From: Gp7-AA10 sp035636095
GTDB taxonomy: Bacteria > Acidobacteriota > Thermoanaerobaculia > Gp7-AA8
Length of the DNA stretch: 47,772 nt
Direction of reading: 5' to 3'
Assembly: GCA_035636095.1 (NCBI GenBank)
Contig: DASPZU010000034.1
Coordinates: 1-47,772 of the forward strand
Shown here: piece after piece, positions 25,416 through 35,579 of the stretch
How the letters are laid out: each line of letters opens with the position of its first letter
Position numbering within the stretch: position 1 is the stretch's first letter
Notes under the pieces: generated by a model
Told to the model about the DNA's origin: nothing
Databases searched by the model: none
What the model saw: only the letters and a program-made list of their open reading frames with translations
Program-made: the position numbers and the translations under genes

Positions 25416-27458
25416 CTAGGCGCGCAATTTATGCACGCATCGCAACACTTCCGCGACGCTCCACGCTTGCGCGGCGCAGCCGCGCCGGTGGTAGGGCGGT
25501 TCGGCGTCGAAGATTTCGCTGATCGTTCCGATGCAGGCGTCGCCGAGGTGGGGTTTGAAGCCGTCGAGAAGATGGAGAGCGCCGTTGTTGTCGCCGGGAT
25601 GGACTTTCAGCCAGGCATCGATGAACGGTCCGATGAGCCAGGCCCACACCGTTCCCTGGTGGTACGCCGCATCGCGCGCCCGCAGATCGCCGTCGTACGC
25701 CGGCTTGTAGTCGGGATGGTCCTGGGCCAGCGACCGCAGGCCGAAGGGCGTGAGCAGCTTGTCTCGCACGACCTCGACGACACGCTTCCATCGCGATTCG
25801 TCGAGGACCGGATAATCGAGAGAGACCGCGAAGATCTGGTTAGGCCGGAAGGAGGAATCGTCGGGATCGACGACATCGTAGAGATGTTGACCTGAGGCGT
25901 ACCAGAAACGCTCGTTGAATGACCTCCTGGCGCGGACGGCGTACTCGTCCATGCGGCGCGCCGTCTCGACATCATCGTGAATCACGAGTAACTGCTCGAG
26001 GATTCGCAGCGCGTTGTAATACAGCGCGTTGATCTCGACCGCCTTCCCGCGCCGTGGCGTCACCACCCACCCGTCCACCTTCGCGTCCATCCATGTCAGC
26101 TGGTACCCGTCGGCGCCTTGTGTCAGCAACCCGTCGTTCGGATCGACGCCGATGTTGAACAGCGTCCCGCGGATGTGGTGATCGATGATGTCGATCAGCT
26201 TCGGGATCAGAACGCGCATCGTGTCGTGATCGTTGGTGGCGATGAAATAGCGCCACACCGCGTGGAAGAACCACATCGTCGCGTCGGCGGTGTGATACAG
26301 CCCCGCGTGCTCGCCTTCCGGAAAAAGATTAGGGATCAGGCCGTCTTTGATGTAGGAGGCGAACGTCCTCAGGATGTTGCCCGCCTCGCGATAGCGTCCC
26401 GTCGCGAGCGTCAAGCCCTCCAGGCTGATCATCGTGTCGCGGCCCCAATCCGTGAACCAGTGATAGCCCGCGATGATCGTGCGCGGTTCGTCGCCCGCCG
26501 CCCGCACGCGTGCCTCGTCGGCCACGCGCGTATGCGGATGGACTAGAAACTGATCGGCAGCCAGCGCGAGCTGGGCAGGAAAGGCCTTCTCCGGATTCAC
26601 GCTCGCAATCGACAAGAGTCGCTGCCGGCGTTCGATCTCGGCATCATTGGCGTCTGCAAACGTGAGCGCCTTGATGATTTCCCATCGCTCCACCGACGCC
26701 ACGATGCCGGCGTCTTCGTCGATCTTCAACTCCGTCTCGACGACACCGGGACTCCACAGCGGACCTTCGTATTCGTAGCCGCGACTCTTCTCGATCCGAT
26801 ACAGCACGTGTTCGAAGACCCTGATGTCTTTTCGAAGCCGGGTATTCGTACCGAGGAGCAGGAGGCGGAGGGCGGGAAAGGTGCGTTTGTCGTAGATCTC
26901 GAGCGCATTGCCCTGCACCTCGCGCACGCCCCAGGAGTCGGAACGATCGGTCAGCAGGCCTTCGTGCGGACGAAAGTGCAGCGAAGGCCGGACTTTCAAC
27001 TTCAGCCCAGCGGGCCCTTCCAGCAGTCGATAGACGATAAAGGTCGTGTTCTGGAGATGCGGCATCATCACGCGCTTCTCGATGCGGATGCCGTTCTTCG
27101 AGAATCTCCACACCGGCAGACCACACTCCAGGGCAAACTCCTCCAGGAATCCCGGCTCGGGATAGGCAATCTCTTTTTCGCCGCCGCGCTCGTCGCCGCT
27201 GAGGCGATAGCAGATGTCACCCGCCTCGATGACTTCTTCGAGATGGTTGAGCATCATGGTGCGGGCCAGCGGCGCGGGGAGGGCGGCGATCAGATGTCCG
27301 TGGAAGCGCCGCGTGCATGCTCCGCCGACGGTCCCCGTGGCATAGCCGCCGAGGGCGTTGGTGACGAGCCATTCGCGAGTGAGAAGCGCGTCGAGCGGAT
27401 CGCCTCGCTTCCATCCGATCTGCAACGGTTGCGTGGCCGTCTGAGTAACTTTATTCAT
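25416..27458 (-). CDS. glycogen debranching enzyme (amylo-alpha-1,6-glucosidase)
   Basis: 680 aa from the ATG at 27458 (MNKVTQTATQPLQIGW); the frame runs further upstream without homology. The N-terminal domain has WLVTNALGGYATGTVGGACTRRFHG, typical of archaeal/bacterial GDE N-termini. The C-terminal (alpha/alpha)6 domain holds GYHWFTDWGRDTMISLEGLTL, FHAVWRYF, and DGYQLTWMDAKVDGWVVTPR, the GH133-type catalytic region. It removes alpha-1,6 branches from glycogen in the cytoplasm. No other glycogen gene is adjacent. Confidence 0.92.
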   Translation of the reverse strand: MNKVTQTATQPLQIGWKRGDPLDALLTREWLVTNALGGYATGTVGGACTRRFHGHLIAALPAPLARTMMLNHLEEVIEAGDICYRLSGDERGGEKEIAYPEPGFLEEFALECGLPVWRFSKNGIRIEKRVMMPHLQNTTFIVYRLLEGPAGLKLKVRPSLHFRPHEGLLTDRSDSWGVREVQGNALEIYDKRTFPALRLLLLGTNTRLRKDIRVFEHVLYRIEKSRGYEYEGPLWSPGVVETELKIDEDAGIVASVERWEIIKALTFADANDAEIERRQRLLSIASVNPEKAFPAQLALAADQFLVHPHTRVADEARVRAAGDEPRTIIAGYHWFTDWGRDTMISLEGLTLATGRYREAGNILRTFASYIKDGLIPNLFPEGEHAGLYHTADATMWFFHAVWRYFIATNDHDTMRVLIPKLIDIIDHHIRGTLFNIGVDPNDGLLTQGADGYQLTWMDAKVDGWVVTPRRGKAVEINALYYNALRILEQLLVIHDDVETARRMDEYAVRARRSFNERFWYASGQHLYDVVDPDDSSFRPNQIFAVSLDYPVLDESRWKRVVEVVRDKLLTPFGLRSLAQDHPDYKPAYDGDLRARDAAYHQGTVWAWLIGPFIDAWLKVHPGDNNGALHLLDGFKPHLGDACIGTISEIFDAEPPYHRRGCAAQAWSVAEVLRCVHKLRA

Positions 27459-27533
27459 CCTGTCACGAGATTTGCGTGCTGAACTTGTGCCCGCTCTCTT
27501 GCCGGAAATCGTATTCGGCGACAAACTTACGCT

Positions 27534-28739
27534 ATGGGAAGGCGATTCGCGGTACCGCTCGCGCTGCTGTCGCTCGTTTTTCTGACCGCGCAGTCGCCCG
27601 CCCCTGACGATCTGCTGCAGCGCGGACGCGACAACTATCGATCCGCCCATTACGCCGATGCGGTCAAAGATCTCTCGGCCGCCGCTGACGCGTTCCTGTC
27701 GCCGGCGCAAGTTCAGGCCTATGTCACGACCGGGCAGCTTCCTACGCTCGACAAATTCGAGACCGCCGTCATCTACCTTGGGATGGCGTATTCCAGGATG
27801 GGGAAGGATGCCGAGGCGGCCGAACAGGTTCGGCGTCTGGTCGCGGCCGAAGCCATTGCACCCACCTACAGGAAGTTGGTATTGCCGCCGGACGTGGAGG
27901 AGTTCGAACAGCTCGCGCAACGTGTCGCGCCTTCAACGCCGATTCCCCCGAAAGCGGCCCCACTGCCGGGCCCGCAGGTCGCGCAGGCGCCTGCACCACC
28001 GCCGTCACCGCCGCCCGCACCCGCTGCCACTACCGAGATCGCCGCTGCGCAGCGTGAAGCCGATCAGCGCGTCGCTGCCGCACGCGTGACAGCCGAGCAG
28101 GAAGCGCAGCAGCGGATCGCCGCGGAGCGCGCCGCGATTCAGAAAGCGGCGGATGAGAAGATCGCCGCCGAGCGAGAGGCGATCCGCAAGGAAGCCGACC
28201 GGGTCATCGCGGAGGCGCGAGCGGCCGCAGAGCGCGAGATGCAGGAAAAAATCGCAGCAGAACGCGCGGCGATGCAGAAGACGATCGAAGAACGCATTGC
28301 GGTCGAGCGCGCGGCGCTGGAGCGCGAGACGCAGGAGCGCATCGCAGCAGAGCGCGCCGCGGCGCAGAAGCAATTCGAATCGAATCCATTCACTGTCCTG
28401 CGCCGGGCGGAAACGCTGGCGAGCTCCGGTCAGGTCGATGAGGCCAATACGACCTACCTACGGTTATTGAATGCTCCCGATGTCTCGCGCGACACGGTCG
28501 CGGCAGTCGCTACGGGCCTCTATCGCACCGGCGATTATCGCAACGCGCTGCGCGCGCTTCAGAAGCTCGGCACGTTTCTGAGAGGGGAGGAGGACCTCCG
28601 CTTCTACAAGGCAGTCGCACTTTATGAGACGGGGAGTTACAACGAAGCGAAGAAAGAGCTGGCGTGCGCGCTTCCCTATATTCAGATGACCGACGACGTG
28701 TCGCGCTACCGCGTGAAGATCGAACAGACCACTCCATGA
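27534..28739 (+). CDS. exported TPR and coiled-coil protein
   Basis: 401 aa. A signal peptide (MGRRFAVPLALLSLVFLTAQS) is followed by a TPR-like region (DDLLQRGRDNYRSAHYADAV, IYLGMAYSRMGKDAEAAE), a Pro/Ala hinge (about 140-165), and a long Ala/Glu/Arg heptad coiled coil (about 170-285) built of near-repeats of the form RIAAERAAIQKAADEKIAAE. A second TPR region closes the protein (about 290-395). The likely role is a periplasmic scaffold. It lies 7 bp before a Pro-rich membrane protein and probably forms an operon with it. Confidence 0.75.
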   Translation: MGRRFAVPLALLSLVFLTAQSPAPDDLLQRGRDNYRSAHYADAVKDLSAAADAFLSPAQVQAYVTTGQLPTLDKFETAVIYLGMAYSRMGKDAEAAEQVRRLVAAEAIAPTYRKLVLPPDVEEFEQLAQRVAPSTPIPPKAAPLPGPQVAQAPAPPPSPPPAPAATTEIAAAQREADQRVAAARVTAEQEAQQRIAAERAAIQKAADEKIAAEREAIRKEADRVIAEARAAAEREMQEKIAAERAAMQKTIEERIAVERAALERETQERIAAERAAAQKQFESNPFTVLRRAETLASSGQVDEANTTYLRLLNAPDVSRDTVAAVATGLYRTGDYRNALRALQKLGTFLRGEEDLRFYKAVALYETGSYNEAKKELACALPYIQMTDDVSRYRVKIEQTTP

Positions 28740-28746
28740 CTGTAGA

Positions 28747-29964
28747 ATGATGGCAGTGCGACGCCCGGCCACGTGGTTCGCCCTCGTCGTTGCCAGCGCA
28801 GTCGGCGCGTCCGCTCAACTCAATCCGACAGTCAAGGTCCTCGACAAGGCACGGGCCCCTGTGCCGCCGGAATGCGCGGAGGGGCTGATCACCGCCCCGC
28901 CGCGTGTGATTGCCCAGGCGCAACCGCCGGCGGAAACGCGGCGAGCTGCGGCGCCGCCGTCTCTCGATCTCAAGACGCGATTGCGCGCCGTGCAGGTGGC
29001 AGCCGAGCAAAACGACCGCGACGTATTCAAGGCCGCGCTGGCGGATGCGCGCTCGGCCGCCGCTTCATATCCGACCGGTGGCGAGCGTGACGCCGCCAGC
29101 GATGTGATCGGCGTGTACAGCGATCTCGAACGCCTGTGGGATTACGCATTCACTGCGCCGGCGGGAGCGTTCTTCGACTCCAGCACCGACTTCGTCAGCA
29201 TGATGCGGCGCTATCCCGATTATCAGAAGTTCATCAGCGACTCGACGCTCAACGTCGGCGGACAGATCGTCTATCCGTCGCGCGAGACGCGGCAGTTTCT
29301 CACTTCCGAAGCCTCCCGCCGCCTAACGCGACTGGGCGTCCGCACTCCGACGCGAATCACGGAAGGGCCGCCGCGGGTGCAGCCGCAGCCGCTGCCCAGG
29401 GTCGTGCAACCGCAGCCGAAACCAAAGCCGACACCTGCGCCTCGCGTTGCCACGACAAAACCAAAAACGAAGCACGTGACCACTGCGAAAAAACCCAGCC
29501 ACCGGAAACCGGCAACCAAGATGGCGCGCGCGACCACGACGTCGCCGCAGCCGCGGCGGTCGCAGCCCCGACCCACGCCGCCACCCGCCCCTGTGCCTGC
29601 GCCGATTCGCAAGCTGACTCCGACGCCAACGCCTAAGCCGGCGCCAACGCCTCAGCCGAAGCCAACTCCGCAGCCGCCACCTCCACCTCCGCCCGCGCCT
29701 GTTCCCAAAGTGACGCCGACGACCGCACCGGCACCGACTCCGGCACCGACTCCGGCACCTGCGCCAGTTCCTGCGCCGGCAGTCACCACGCCGCAACCTG
29801 TGCCTCTGCCACAACCGACAACCACGACATCAGCGACAACGACCACGACGACCAATCCACCCGCTGAGCAGCCCAGCGGGGGGAAGATGAATCTGCTGCT
29901 GGCGATCATCCTGATCATCGTCAGCATCGGCGTTCTCATCGTATTATTCCGCGCCTCCGACTGA
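28747..29964 (+). CDS. Pro/Thr-rich envelope protein with C-terminal membrane anchor
   Basis: 405 aa: signal peptide (WFALVVASAVGASAQ), a folded helical domain to about residue 190 (DVFKAALADARSAAASY, YSDLERLWDYAF), a Pro/Lys/Thr-rich low-complexity stalk (about 205-375, rich in PTP, PAP and KPK repeats), and one C-terminal transmembrane helix (MNLLLAIILIIVSIGVLIVLF) with a short tail. The design suggests a wall- or periplasm-spanning protein tethered to the inner membrane. Function unknown. Operon with the TPR/coiled-coil gene; the M1 peptidase starts 6 bp later. Confidence 0.75.
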   Translation: MMAVRRPATWFALVVASAVGASAQLNPTVKVLDKARAPVPPECAEGLITAPPRVIAQAQPPAETRRAAAPPSLDLKTRLRAVQVAAEQNDRDVFKAALADARSAAASYPTGGERDAASDVIGVYSDLERLWDYAFTAPAGAFFDSSTDFVSMMRRYPDYQKFISDSTLNVGGQIVYPSRETRQFLTSEASRRLTRLGVRTPTRITEGPPRVQPQPLPRVVQPQPKPKPTPAPRVATTKPKTKHVTTAKKPSHRKPATKMARATTTSPQPRRSQPRPTPPPAPVPAPIRKLTPTPTPKPAPTPQPKPTPQPPPPPPPAPVPKVTPTTAPAPTPAPTPAPAPVPAPAVTTPQPVPLPQPTTTTSATTTTTTNPPAEQPSGGKMNLLLAIILIIVSIGVLIVLFRASD

Positions 29965-29970
29965 GATCAT

Positions 29971-32532
29971 ATGAGAAAACAAATTCTATTATCATCACTA
30001 ATATTCGTGTCCGTTTCTTCGATGGCTGCCCGGCTGCCCACGACCGTGATGCCCAATCACTACGCCATCGCGATCACGCCCGATCTGGCCGCCGAGACCT
30101 TCCACGGCGAAGAGACCATCGATGTCGACGTGAAGGAGCCGGTGGCGGCGATCACGATGCATGCGATCGGCTTCACGTACCACGATGTCGCGGTCACTTC
30201 CGGCGGCGCGACCACGTCCGCCAACGTCGGCGAGAACGCCGCCAACGAAATGATCACGCTGGCGCTGCCGCAGCCGATCGCGGCCGGCCCGGCGTCGATT
30301 CACATCGCGTTCGACGCTCCCATCAATAAGCGGCTCCGCGGCCTCTACCTCAGTCACACCCAGACCCGCAAGTACGCCGTCACGCAATTCGAGGCCACCG
30401 ATGCGCGGCGCGCGTTTCCGTCCTTCGATGAGCCGGCGATGAAGGCGACCTTCGACATCACGCTGGTCGTCGACAAGGGCGACACCGCCATCTCGAACGC
30501 CCCCATTCTCAGCGACACAACGGAGGGCGACACCAAGCACCGCATTCGCTTCGCGACCACCAGGAAGATGTCGACCTATCTCGTCGCCATGCTGATCGGC
30601 GACTTTCAATGCATCGAAGGAGGCGTCGACGGAACGCCCATTCGCGTCTGTACCACGCCCGGCCGGCAACAGAACGGCCAGTTTGCGCTCGAAGCAGCGC
30701 AGGCCGCCGTCCGTTTCTACAACCGCTACTACGACATCAAGTATCCGTTCCAGAAGCTCGATCTCATTGGCATCCCCGATTTCGAAGCGGGGGCGATGGA
30801 GAACGCCGGCGCGGTCACCTTCCGCGAGACGTCCTTGCTGATCGATCCGGCAACTGCGTCGACCGGACAGCGCAAGGGAGTGGCCGGGACGGTTGCGCAC
30901 GAGATCGCGCACATGTGGTTCGGCGACCTGGTCACGATGAAGTGGTGGGACGACATCTGGCTGAACGAAGGCTTCGCATCCTTCATGACGTCGAAGCCGA
31001 TCGAGGCCTGGAAACCGGAGTGGAACGAGAAGCTCGATACCGTCGGCTCCTCGCTCGGCTCGCTCGGGCTCGACTCGCAACGCGCCACGCGGCCGATCCG
31101 CACGCCGGCCGAGTCGAGTGAGGAGATCGCCCAGCTCTTCGACGGCATTGCCTACGGCAAGACCGCCGCGGTCCTGCGGATGGTCGAGCAGTGGATGGGC
31201 GAGGACGCCTTCCGCGAAGGCATCCGCGCCTACTTGAAGAGATTCTCATGGAGCAACGCTACCGCCGAAGATTTCTGGGGAACCATGGCCGCGACGTCGA
31301 AGAAGCCGGTCGACAGCGTGATGAAATCATTCGTCGACCAGCCCGGCGCGCCGCTGGTCCACGCCACCGACTCGTGTTCTTCGGACGTGCGCGCGGTCAC
31401 GGTGCAGCAGGACCGGCTGCTGCCGCGCGGTCAGGACGTCGCGCAAACGTGGGCGCTGCCGATCTGTCCAAAGAACAGCGACAAGTGCACCGTCATGTCG
31501 ACGCCGAAGGAATCGCTGAGCGTCATCGGATGTCATGCGCCGCTGTTCCTCAATCGCGACGGGCGCGGGTATTACGTCACCGACTATTCGGCGCGCGAGC
31601 GTCAGTTGCTGCAGGTCAATCTGAGGAATCTGAATACCGCCGAGCTGATGACGCTCCGCGCCAACGAGAGCCTGCTGGTCGCTCTGACTCGTCGCGACAT
31701 CGCCGACTACCTGGCGCTGTTACGAGCGATGCCGCGTCCGGCCGAGCGCCCCCTGGCCGAATCGATCGCGGGCAATCTGGAAGGCCTCGATCGTCAACTC
31801 GTGAATGAAAAGAATCGCGGGCAGTGGCAGCACGCCGTCCGCACGCTGCTTACCGGCTACGCGCCGCCGACGTGGGAGACTCCGGCCGGGGAGACGGAAG
31901 AGGGCCGCCTCATCCGCGCCGCGATTCTCACCGATCTCGGACTCCTCGGCGCCGAGCCCAAGGTCATCGCGGGAGCGCGCGAGATCACCGATCGCTATCT
32001 GAACGATCCGGCCTCGGTGAATCCAACCCTCGCAAGCCGCGCGCTCAATATCGCTGCCAAGTTCGGCGATGCCGCGCTGTTCGATCGTCTGATGTCCCTT
32101 TACGAAAAAACCGACAACCCCGCCCTGAAGAACAACTATCTGTTCTCGCTGACGCAGTTCCGCGATCCGAAGTTGATCGCGCGCGCGATCGAGTACGCAT
32201 TCAGCGGGAAGGTGCGCACGCAGAACCTTCCCGGATTTCTGGCCAGCCTCCAATTCAATCCCTTCAGTCGCGACGCGGCCTGGACGGCAGTGAAAGCGCA
32301 CTGGGGAGATCTGCAGCGTGACATCCCCACCGCCCTTGGCGGCCTGACCGGATCTCTGGGCGGCTACTGTGATGCCGCCGCCAAGAAAGACATCGAAGAC
32401 TATTTCGCGACTCATCCGGCCGGGACGGGGAGTCGCAACCTGCGCCGCACGTTGGAAGGGATCGATCGTTGCATCGCCTTCCGCGCCGCGCAGCAGGCAT
32501 CGTTCGATAAAGCGATCGCGACGATGCAGTGA
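29971..32532 (+). CDS. M1 family metallo-aminopeptidase, exported
   Basis: 853 aa with a signal peptide (MRKQILLSSLIFVSVSSMAA). Hallmarks are the exopeptidase motif GAMENAGAVTF and the zinc site VAHEIAHMWFGDLV with the third ligand Glu in WLNEGFASF. The C-terminal ERAP1-like helical domain follows from about residue 520. It trims N-terminal residues from peptides outside the cytoplasm. Length is normal for the family. It is the last gene before the tRNA; a CTCT-loop hairpin (32551-32570) follows its stop. Confidence 0.93.
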   Translation: MRKQILLSSLIFVSVSSMAARLPTTVMPNHYAIAITPDLAAETFHGEETIDVDVKEPVAAITMHAIGFTYHDVAVTSGGATTSANVGENAANEMITLALPQPIAAGPASIHIAFDAPINKRLRGLYLSHTQTRKYAVTQFEATDARRAFPSFDEPAMKATFDITLVVDKGDTAISNAPILSDTTEGDTKHRIRFATTRKMSTYLVAMLIGDFQCIEGGVDGTPIRVCTTPGRQQNGQFALEAAQAAVRFYNRYYDIKYPFQKLDLIGIPDFEAGAMENAGAVTFRETSLLIDPATASTGQRKGVAGTVAHEIAHMWFGDLVTMKWWDDIWLNEGFASFMTSKPIEAWKPEWNEKLDTVGSSLGSLGLDSQRATRPIRTPAESSEEIAQLFDGIAYGKTAAVLRMVEQWMGEDAFREGIRAYLKRFSWSNATAEDFWGTMAATSKKPVDSVMKSFVDQPGAPLVHATDSCSSDVRAVTVQQDRLLPRGQDVAQTWALPICPKNSDKCTVMSTPKESLSVIGCHAPLFLNRDGRGYYVTDYSARERQLLQVNLRNLNTAELMTLRANESLLVALTRRDIADYLALLRAMPRPAERPLAESIAGNLEGLDRQLVNEKNRGQWQHAVRTLLTGYAPPTWETPAGETEEGRLIRAAILTDLGLLGAEPKVIAGAREITDRYLNDPASVNPTLASRALNIAAKFGDAALFDRLMSLYEKTDNPALKNNYLFSLTQFRDPKLIARAIEYAFSGKVRTQNLPGFLASLQFNPFSRDAAWTAVKAHWGDLQRDIPTALGGLTGSLGGYCDAAAKKDIEDYFATHPAGTGSRNLRRTLEGIDRCIAFRAAQQASFDKAIATMQ

Positions 32533-32550
32533 GCAGGGAATACGATGTGG

Positions 32551-32570
32551 CACAGACACTCTTGTCTGTG
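32551..32570. repeat. CTCT-loop hairpin
   Basis: CACAGACA-CTCT-TGTCTGTG, a perfect 8-bp stem. It is the same family as 17444-17490 with matched base changes in the arms. It lies between the M1 peptidase gene and tRNA-Arg. Confidence 0.65.
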
Positions 32571-32575
32571 TCGTT

Positions 32576-32652
<77 letters not shown>

Positions 32653-32779
32653 GATCGCCTGATCGCTTACGTCGCCGAACGCACTGCGCAAGAATGCAGG
32701 CCCGGCTCGTGCCGTCCGACGCCGCATCGGGGCGCAGCGGTTCCTTTTCTGTCGTACCCGTGCAATATTCAGCATACAA

Positions 32780-35521
32780 ATGATCGCCGAACGGATTGGG
32801 CGTTACCGCATTGTGCGACCCCTCGGCAGCGGCGGATTTGGTGAGGTCTATCTGGTGGAGGATCCGAATCTGCAGCGGCCGGTGGCGCTCAAGATCCTCT
32901 CTCAGGCCGACGAGAAAGCGAAGCGCCGCTTCGTGCGCGAGGCGATCACCGCCTCGAAGCTCTCGCACCCGAACGTGGCGGTGGTCTACGAAGCTGGCGA
33001 GGCGGATGGCACGGCATTCATTGCCATGCAGTACGTGGAGGGGGAGACGCTGCGCGAGAAGTTGCGTCACGGACCGCTGACCGTTCAGGAAGCAGTGCGC
33101 ATCGCCGGCGAGGTGGCCGACGCGCTCGACGATGCGCACAAGCACGGCATCGTGCACCGCGACATCAAACCGGGCAACATCATGATCGACAGCCACGGTC
33201 ACGCCAAGGTTCTCGACTTCGGCATCGCCAAGGTGATGGAGCTCGATGCGCTGACCAGCGACTCGACGGCGGTCGCCGAGACGACGGCCGGCAAGTTCGT
33301 CGGCACGCTGCAGTACGTCAGCCCGGAGCAGGCCGGCGGCGGGGGAATCGACGGTCGCAGCGACATCTTCAGCCTCGGCGTTGTGCTGTACGAGATGCTG
33401 ACGGGGATGAATCCCTTCGCCGCGCCGAATTTCCTTGAAACCGTGCGGCGCATTCGGGAAGTCACTCCGCCGCCGATTAGTGGCCCGCCGGAATTGCAGC
33501 GGATTGTTTCAAAGTGTCTGGAGAAGGACCGCGAGCGGCGCTACCAATCGGCAAGGGACCTGGAACTCGATCTGGAAGGTGTAGGACCGGCTTCAGCCGG
33601 CCGTCGTGACCGGCCAAAGCCGGTCCGCACACTTGCCGTTGCCGCGCTCATCATCGTGGTGGCCGTCGCAGCAGCCGTGCTGTGGCCGCGGAAAGCGGCG
33701 GCGCTCTCGCAGCAGGACACGATCCTTCTCGGAGATTTCAACAATCGGACTGGAGATCCTGTCTTCGACACCACGCTGCGCGACGCGCTGTCGATCCAGC
33801 TCGCCCAGTCGCCATATCTGAATTTCTTTCCCGAGAGCCGCATTCGCGAAACGCTGCAGTACATGGGGCGTTCCCCTGACGAGCGACTGACGCCGCCGGT
33901 CGCCCGCGAGATCTGCCAGCGTCAAGGCGTCAAAGCTTTTCTCGACGGTTCGATCGCGCCGCTGGGGTCGAAGTATGTGATCACGCTGGAAGCGATTCGC
34001 GGCGACACGGGCGACAGCCTGGTGCGCGCGCAAGTGGAAGCGTCGCGCAAGGAAGAGGTGCTGCACGCGCTCGGTGATGCGGCGTCGAGCTTCCGGCGCA
34101 AGGTGGGAGAGTCGCTGCCATCGGTGCAGCGCTTCGACGCGCCCATCGAGCAGGCCACCACCAGCTCGCTCGAAGCTCTGCGTGCGTTCAGCCTGGGCGA
34201 TGAGAGGTCCAATCACGGTAAGTTCGCTGAGGCCATCCCGTTCTACAAGCAGGCCATCGACCTCGATCCGCAGTTCGCCATGGCCTGGGCACGCCTCGCT
34301 GTAATGTACGCCAATACTCTCCATCCGGAACTACAGGTACAAGCGGCGACGAAGGCATACGAGTTCCGCACGCGGACAACGCAACGCGAACGGCTCTACA
34401 TCGAGCAGCTATATTTCCGTGACGTGACCGGAGAGCTCGAGAAGGCGATCGAAATCCTTCGCTTATCGATCGACACCTACCCACGTGATTGGCGGGCACA
34501 CGGGAATCTTGCAGTAACAATGGAAAACCTCGGCATGTACGAGCAGGAGCAGCTCTCTGAGGCTCGCCAAGCGATGGTGCTCGCTCCCCAAGCTGCTCAG
34601 CCCTACTATTTGGTGGCGACTGCTCTGATGGGTCTCAATCGCGGCAGCGAAGCGCGCGCGGTTCTGCAGAAGGCGGCGGCGATGCAGTTTTCGATTCCTG
34701 TCATTCATTGGAGATTGCAGCAAATCGCTTTCGCCGACAATGACCAGAAGAGCATTGAGAGGGAACTGGCGTGGGCGGAGAAGAGCTCGGTGGGCGATTG
34801 GATCATTCAGGAACACGGCATGATCGCCCTTGACCGAGGTCACCCTGCAGCAGGGGAGGGCGATTTTCGGCACGCGGTCGATGTCGCGTTACGCCGGGAC
34901 TCCCGTGCCGACGCAGCGCGGCATTTGGGCGATCAGCTGCTCGGCCTCGCTTTGCTGGGCCGCTGCGCGAACACGCCATCGATGTCGCGTCAGGTGCTCG
35001 CGTGGTCCGATCGCCCGGACATCGCTGGACGCGCGGCAATGGCGCTCGCGCTTTGTGGTCGCGGCGATGAGGCCGTCTTGATCGGCGAGAAACTGGGGCA
35101 GACACGCCCGAGGGACACGCTCGTCAGCAGCATCTCGGTCCCCCTCATCCGGGGAGCTGCGGCTTTGCAGCGCGGGGAGCCAGCGAAAGCCGTTGAGTTC
35201 CTAAAACCTGCGCTTCGGTACGATTTCTCTTGGCAAGCGAGCGGATACCCGAATTACATTCGCGCTCTGGCCTACCTCGCGCAGCGCGACGGCCAAAACG
35301 CGCTCGCGGAATTCAACAAGATCCTCAGCCATCGCTACCTCTACGCCATCGAGGCTCAATATGCGCTCTCGCAGCTCGGCGCGGCGCGCGCCGCGGCGCT
35401 CATCGGCGACACGGCGCTGAGCCGGCAGCACTATGAGGAGTTTCTCGAATCGTGGAAGAACGCCGAGGCAGATCTGCCGCAGCTCGCGGAAGCGAAGAAG
35501 GAGTTGGCCGCGTTGAGATGA
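32780..35521 (+). CDS. membrane Ser/Thr protein kinase with TPR receptor domain
   Basis: 913 aa. A Hanks-type kinase domain (about 1-270): P-loop LGSGGFGEVYLVED, VALKIL (Lys), HRDIKPGNIM, DFGIAK and SPEQA. A juxtamembrane linker follows, containing a 55-bp palindromic element, then one transmembrane helix (LAVAALIIVVAVAAAVLW, about 285-305). An external half follows with a FlgO/TolB-like region (LLGDFNNRTGDPVFDTTLRD) and TPRs to the end. This is the common sensor-kinase architecture of Acidobacteriota; ligand and substrates are unknown. It is the only gene of unit A. Confidence 0.9.
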   Translation: MIAERIGRYRIVRPLGSGGFGEVYLVEDPNLQRPVALKILSQADEKAKRRFVREAITASKLSHPNVAVVYEAGEADGTAFIAMQYVEGETLREKLRHGPLTVQEAVRIAGEVADALDDAHKHGIVHRDIKPGNIMIDSHGHAKVLDFGIAKVMELDALTSDSTAVAETTAGKFVGTLQYVSPEQAGGGGIDGRSDIFSLGVVLYEMLTGMNPFAAPNFLETVRRIREVTPPPISGPPELQRIVSKCLEKDRERRYQSARDLELDLEGVGPASAGRRDRPKPVRTLAVAALIIVVAVAAAVLWPRKAAALSQQDTILLGDFNNRTGDPVFDTTLRDALSIQLAQSPYLNFFPESRIRETLQYMGRSPDERLTPPVAREICQRQGVKAFLDGSIAPLGSKYVITLEAIRGDTGDSLVRAQVEASRKEEVLHALGDAASSFRRKVGESLPSVQRFDAPIEQATTSSLEALRAFSLGDERSNHGKFAEAIPFYKQAIDLDPQFAMAWARLAVMYANTLHPELQVQAATKAYEFRTRTTQRERLYIEQLYFRDVTGELEKAIEILRLSIDTYPRDWRAHGNLAVTMENLGMYEQEQLSEARQAMVLAPQAAQPYYLVATALMGLNRGSEARAVLQKAAAMQFSIPVIHWRLQQIAFADNDQKSIERELAWAEKSSVGDWIIQEHGMIALDRGHPAAGEGDFRHAVDVALRRDSRADAARHLGDQLLGLALLGRCANTPSMSRQVLAWSDRPDIAGRAAMALALCGRGDEAVLIGEKLGQTRPRDTLVSSISVPLIRGAAALQRGEPAKAVEFLKPALRYDFSWQASGYPNYIRALAYLAQRDGQNALAEFNKILSHRYLYAIEAQYALSQLGAARAAALIGDTALSRQHYEEFLESWKNAEADLPQLAEAKKELAALR
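33578..33632. repeat. 55-bp palindromic element inside the kinase gene
   Basis: It starts GGTGTAGGACCGGCTT and ends AAGCCGGTCC, giving perfect 10-bp inverse arms, with CCGGCTTCAGCCGG inside. It lies in frame just before the transmembrane helix and encodes Gly/Pro/Ala/Arg residues. Same family as 1248-1301. Confidence 0.65.
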
Positions 35522-35579
35522 CTGTCGTGCCGGCCACTTCAACCGACTGAGCCACACCCAAGGAGTCACATGTTTCAAA

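Noticed and set aside
29400..29800. CRISPR-like or tandem-repeat DNA
   Set aside because: The repeats are irregular Pro/Thr/Lys codons within one reading frame; there are no equal repeats with unique spacers anywhere in the window.
29323..29939. Open frames antisense to the Pro-rich protein gene
   Set aside because: The repetitive CCG/ACC codons of the real gene create long shadow frames of Gly/Arg/Val on the other strand; these have no start context or domain.
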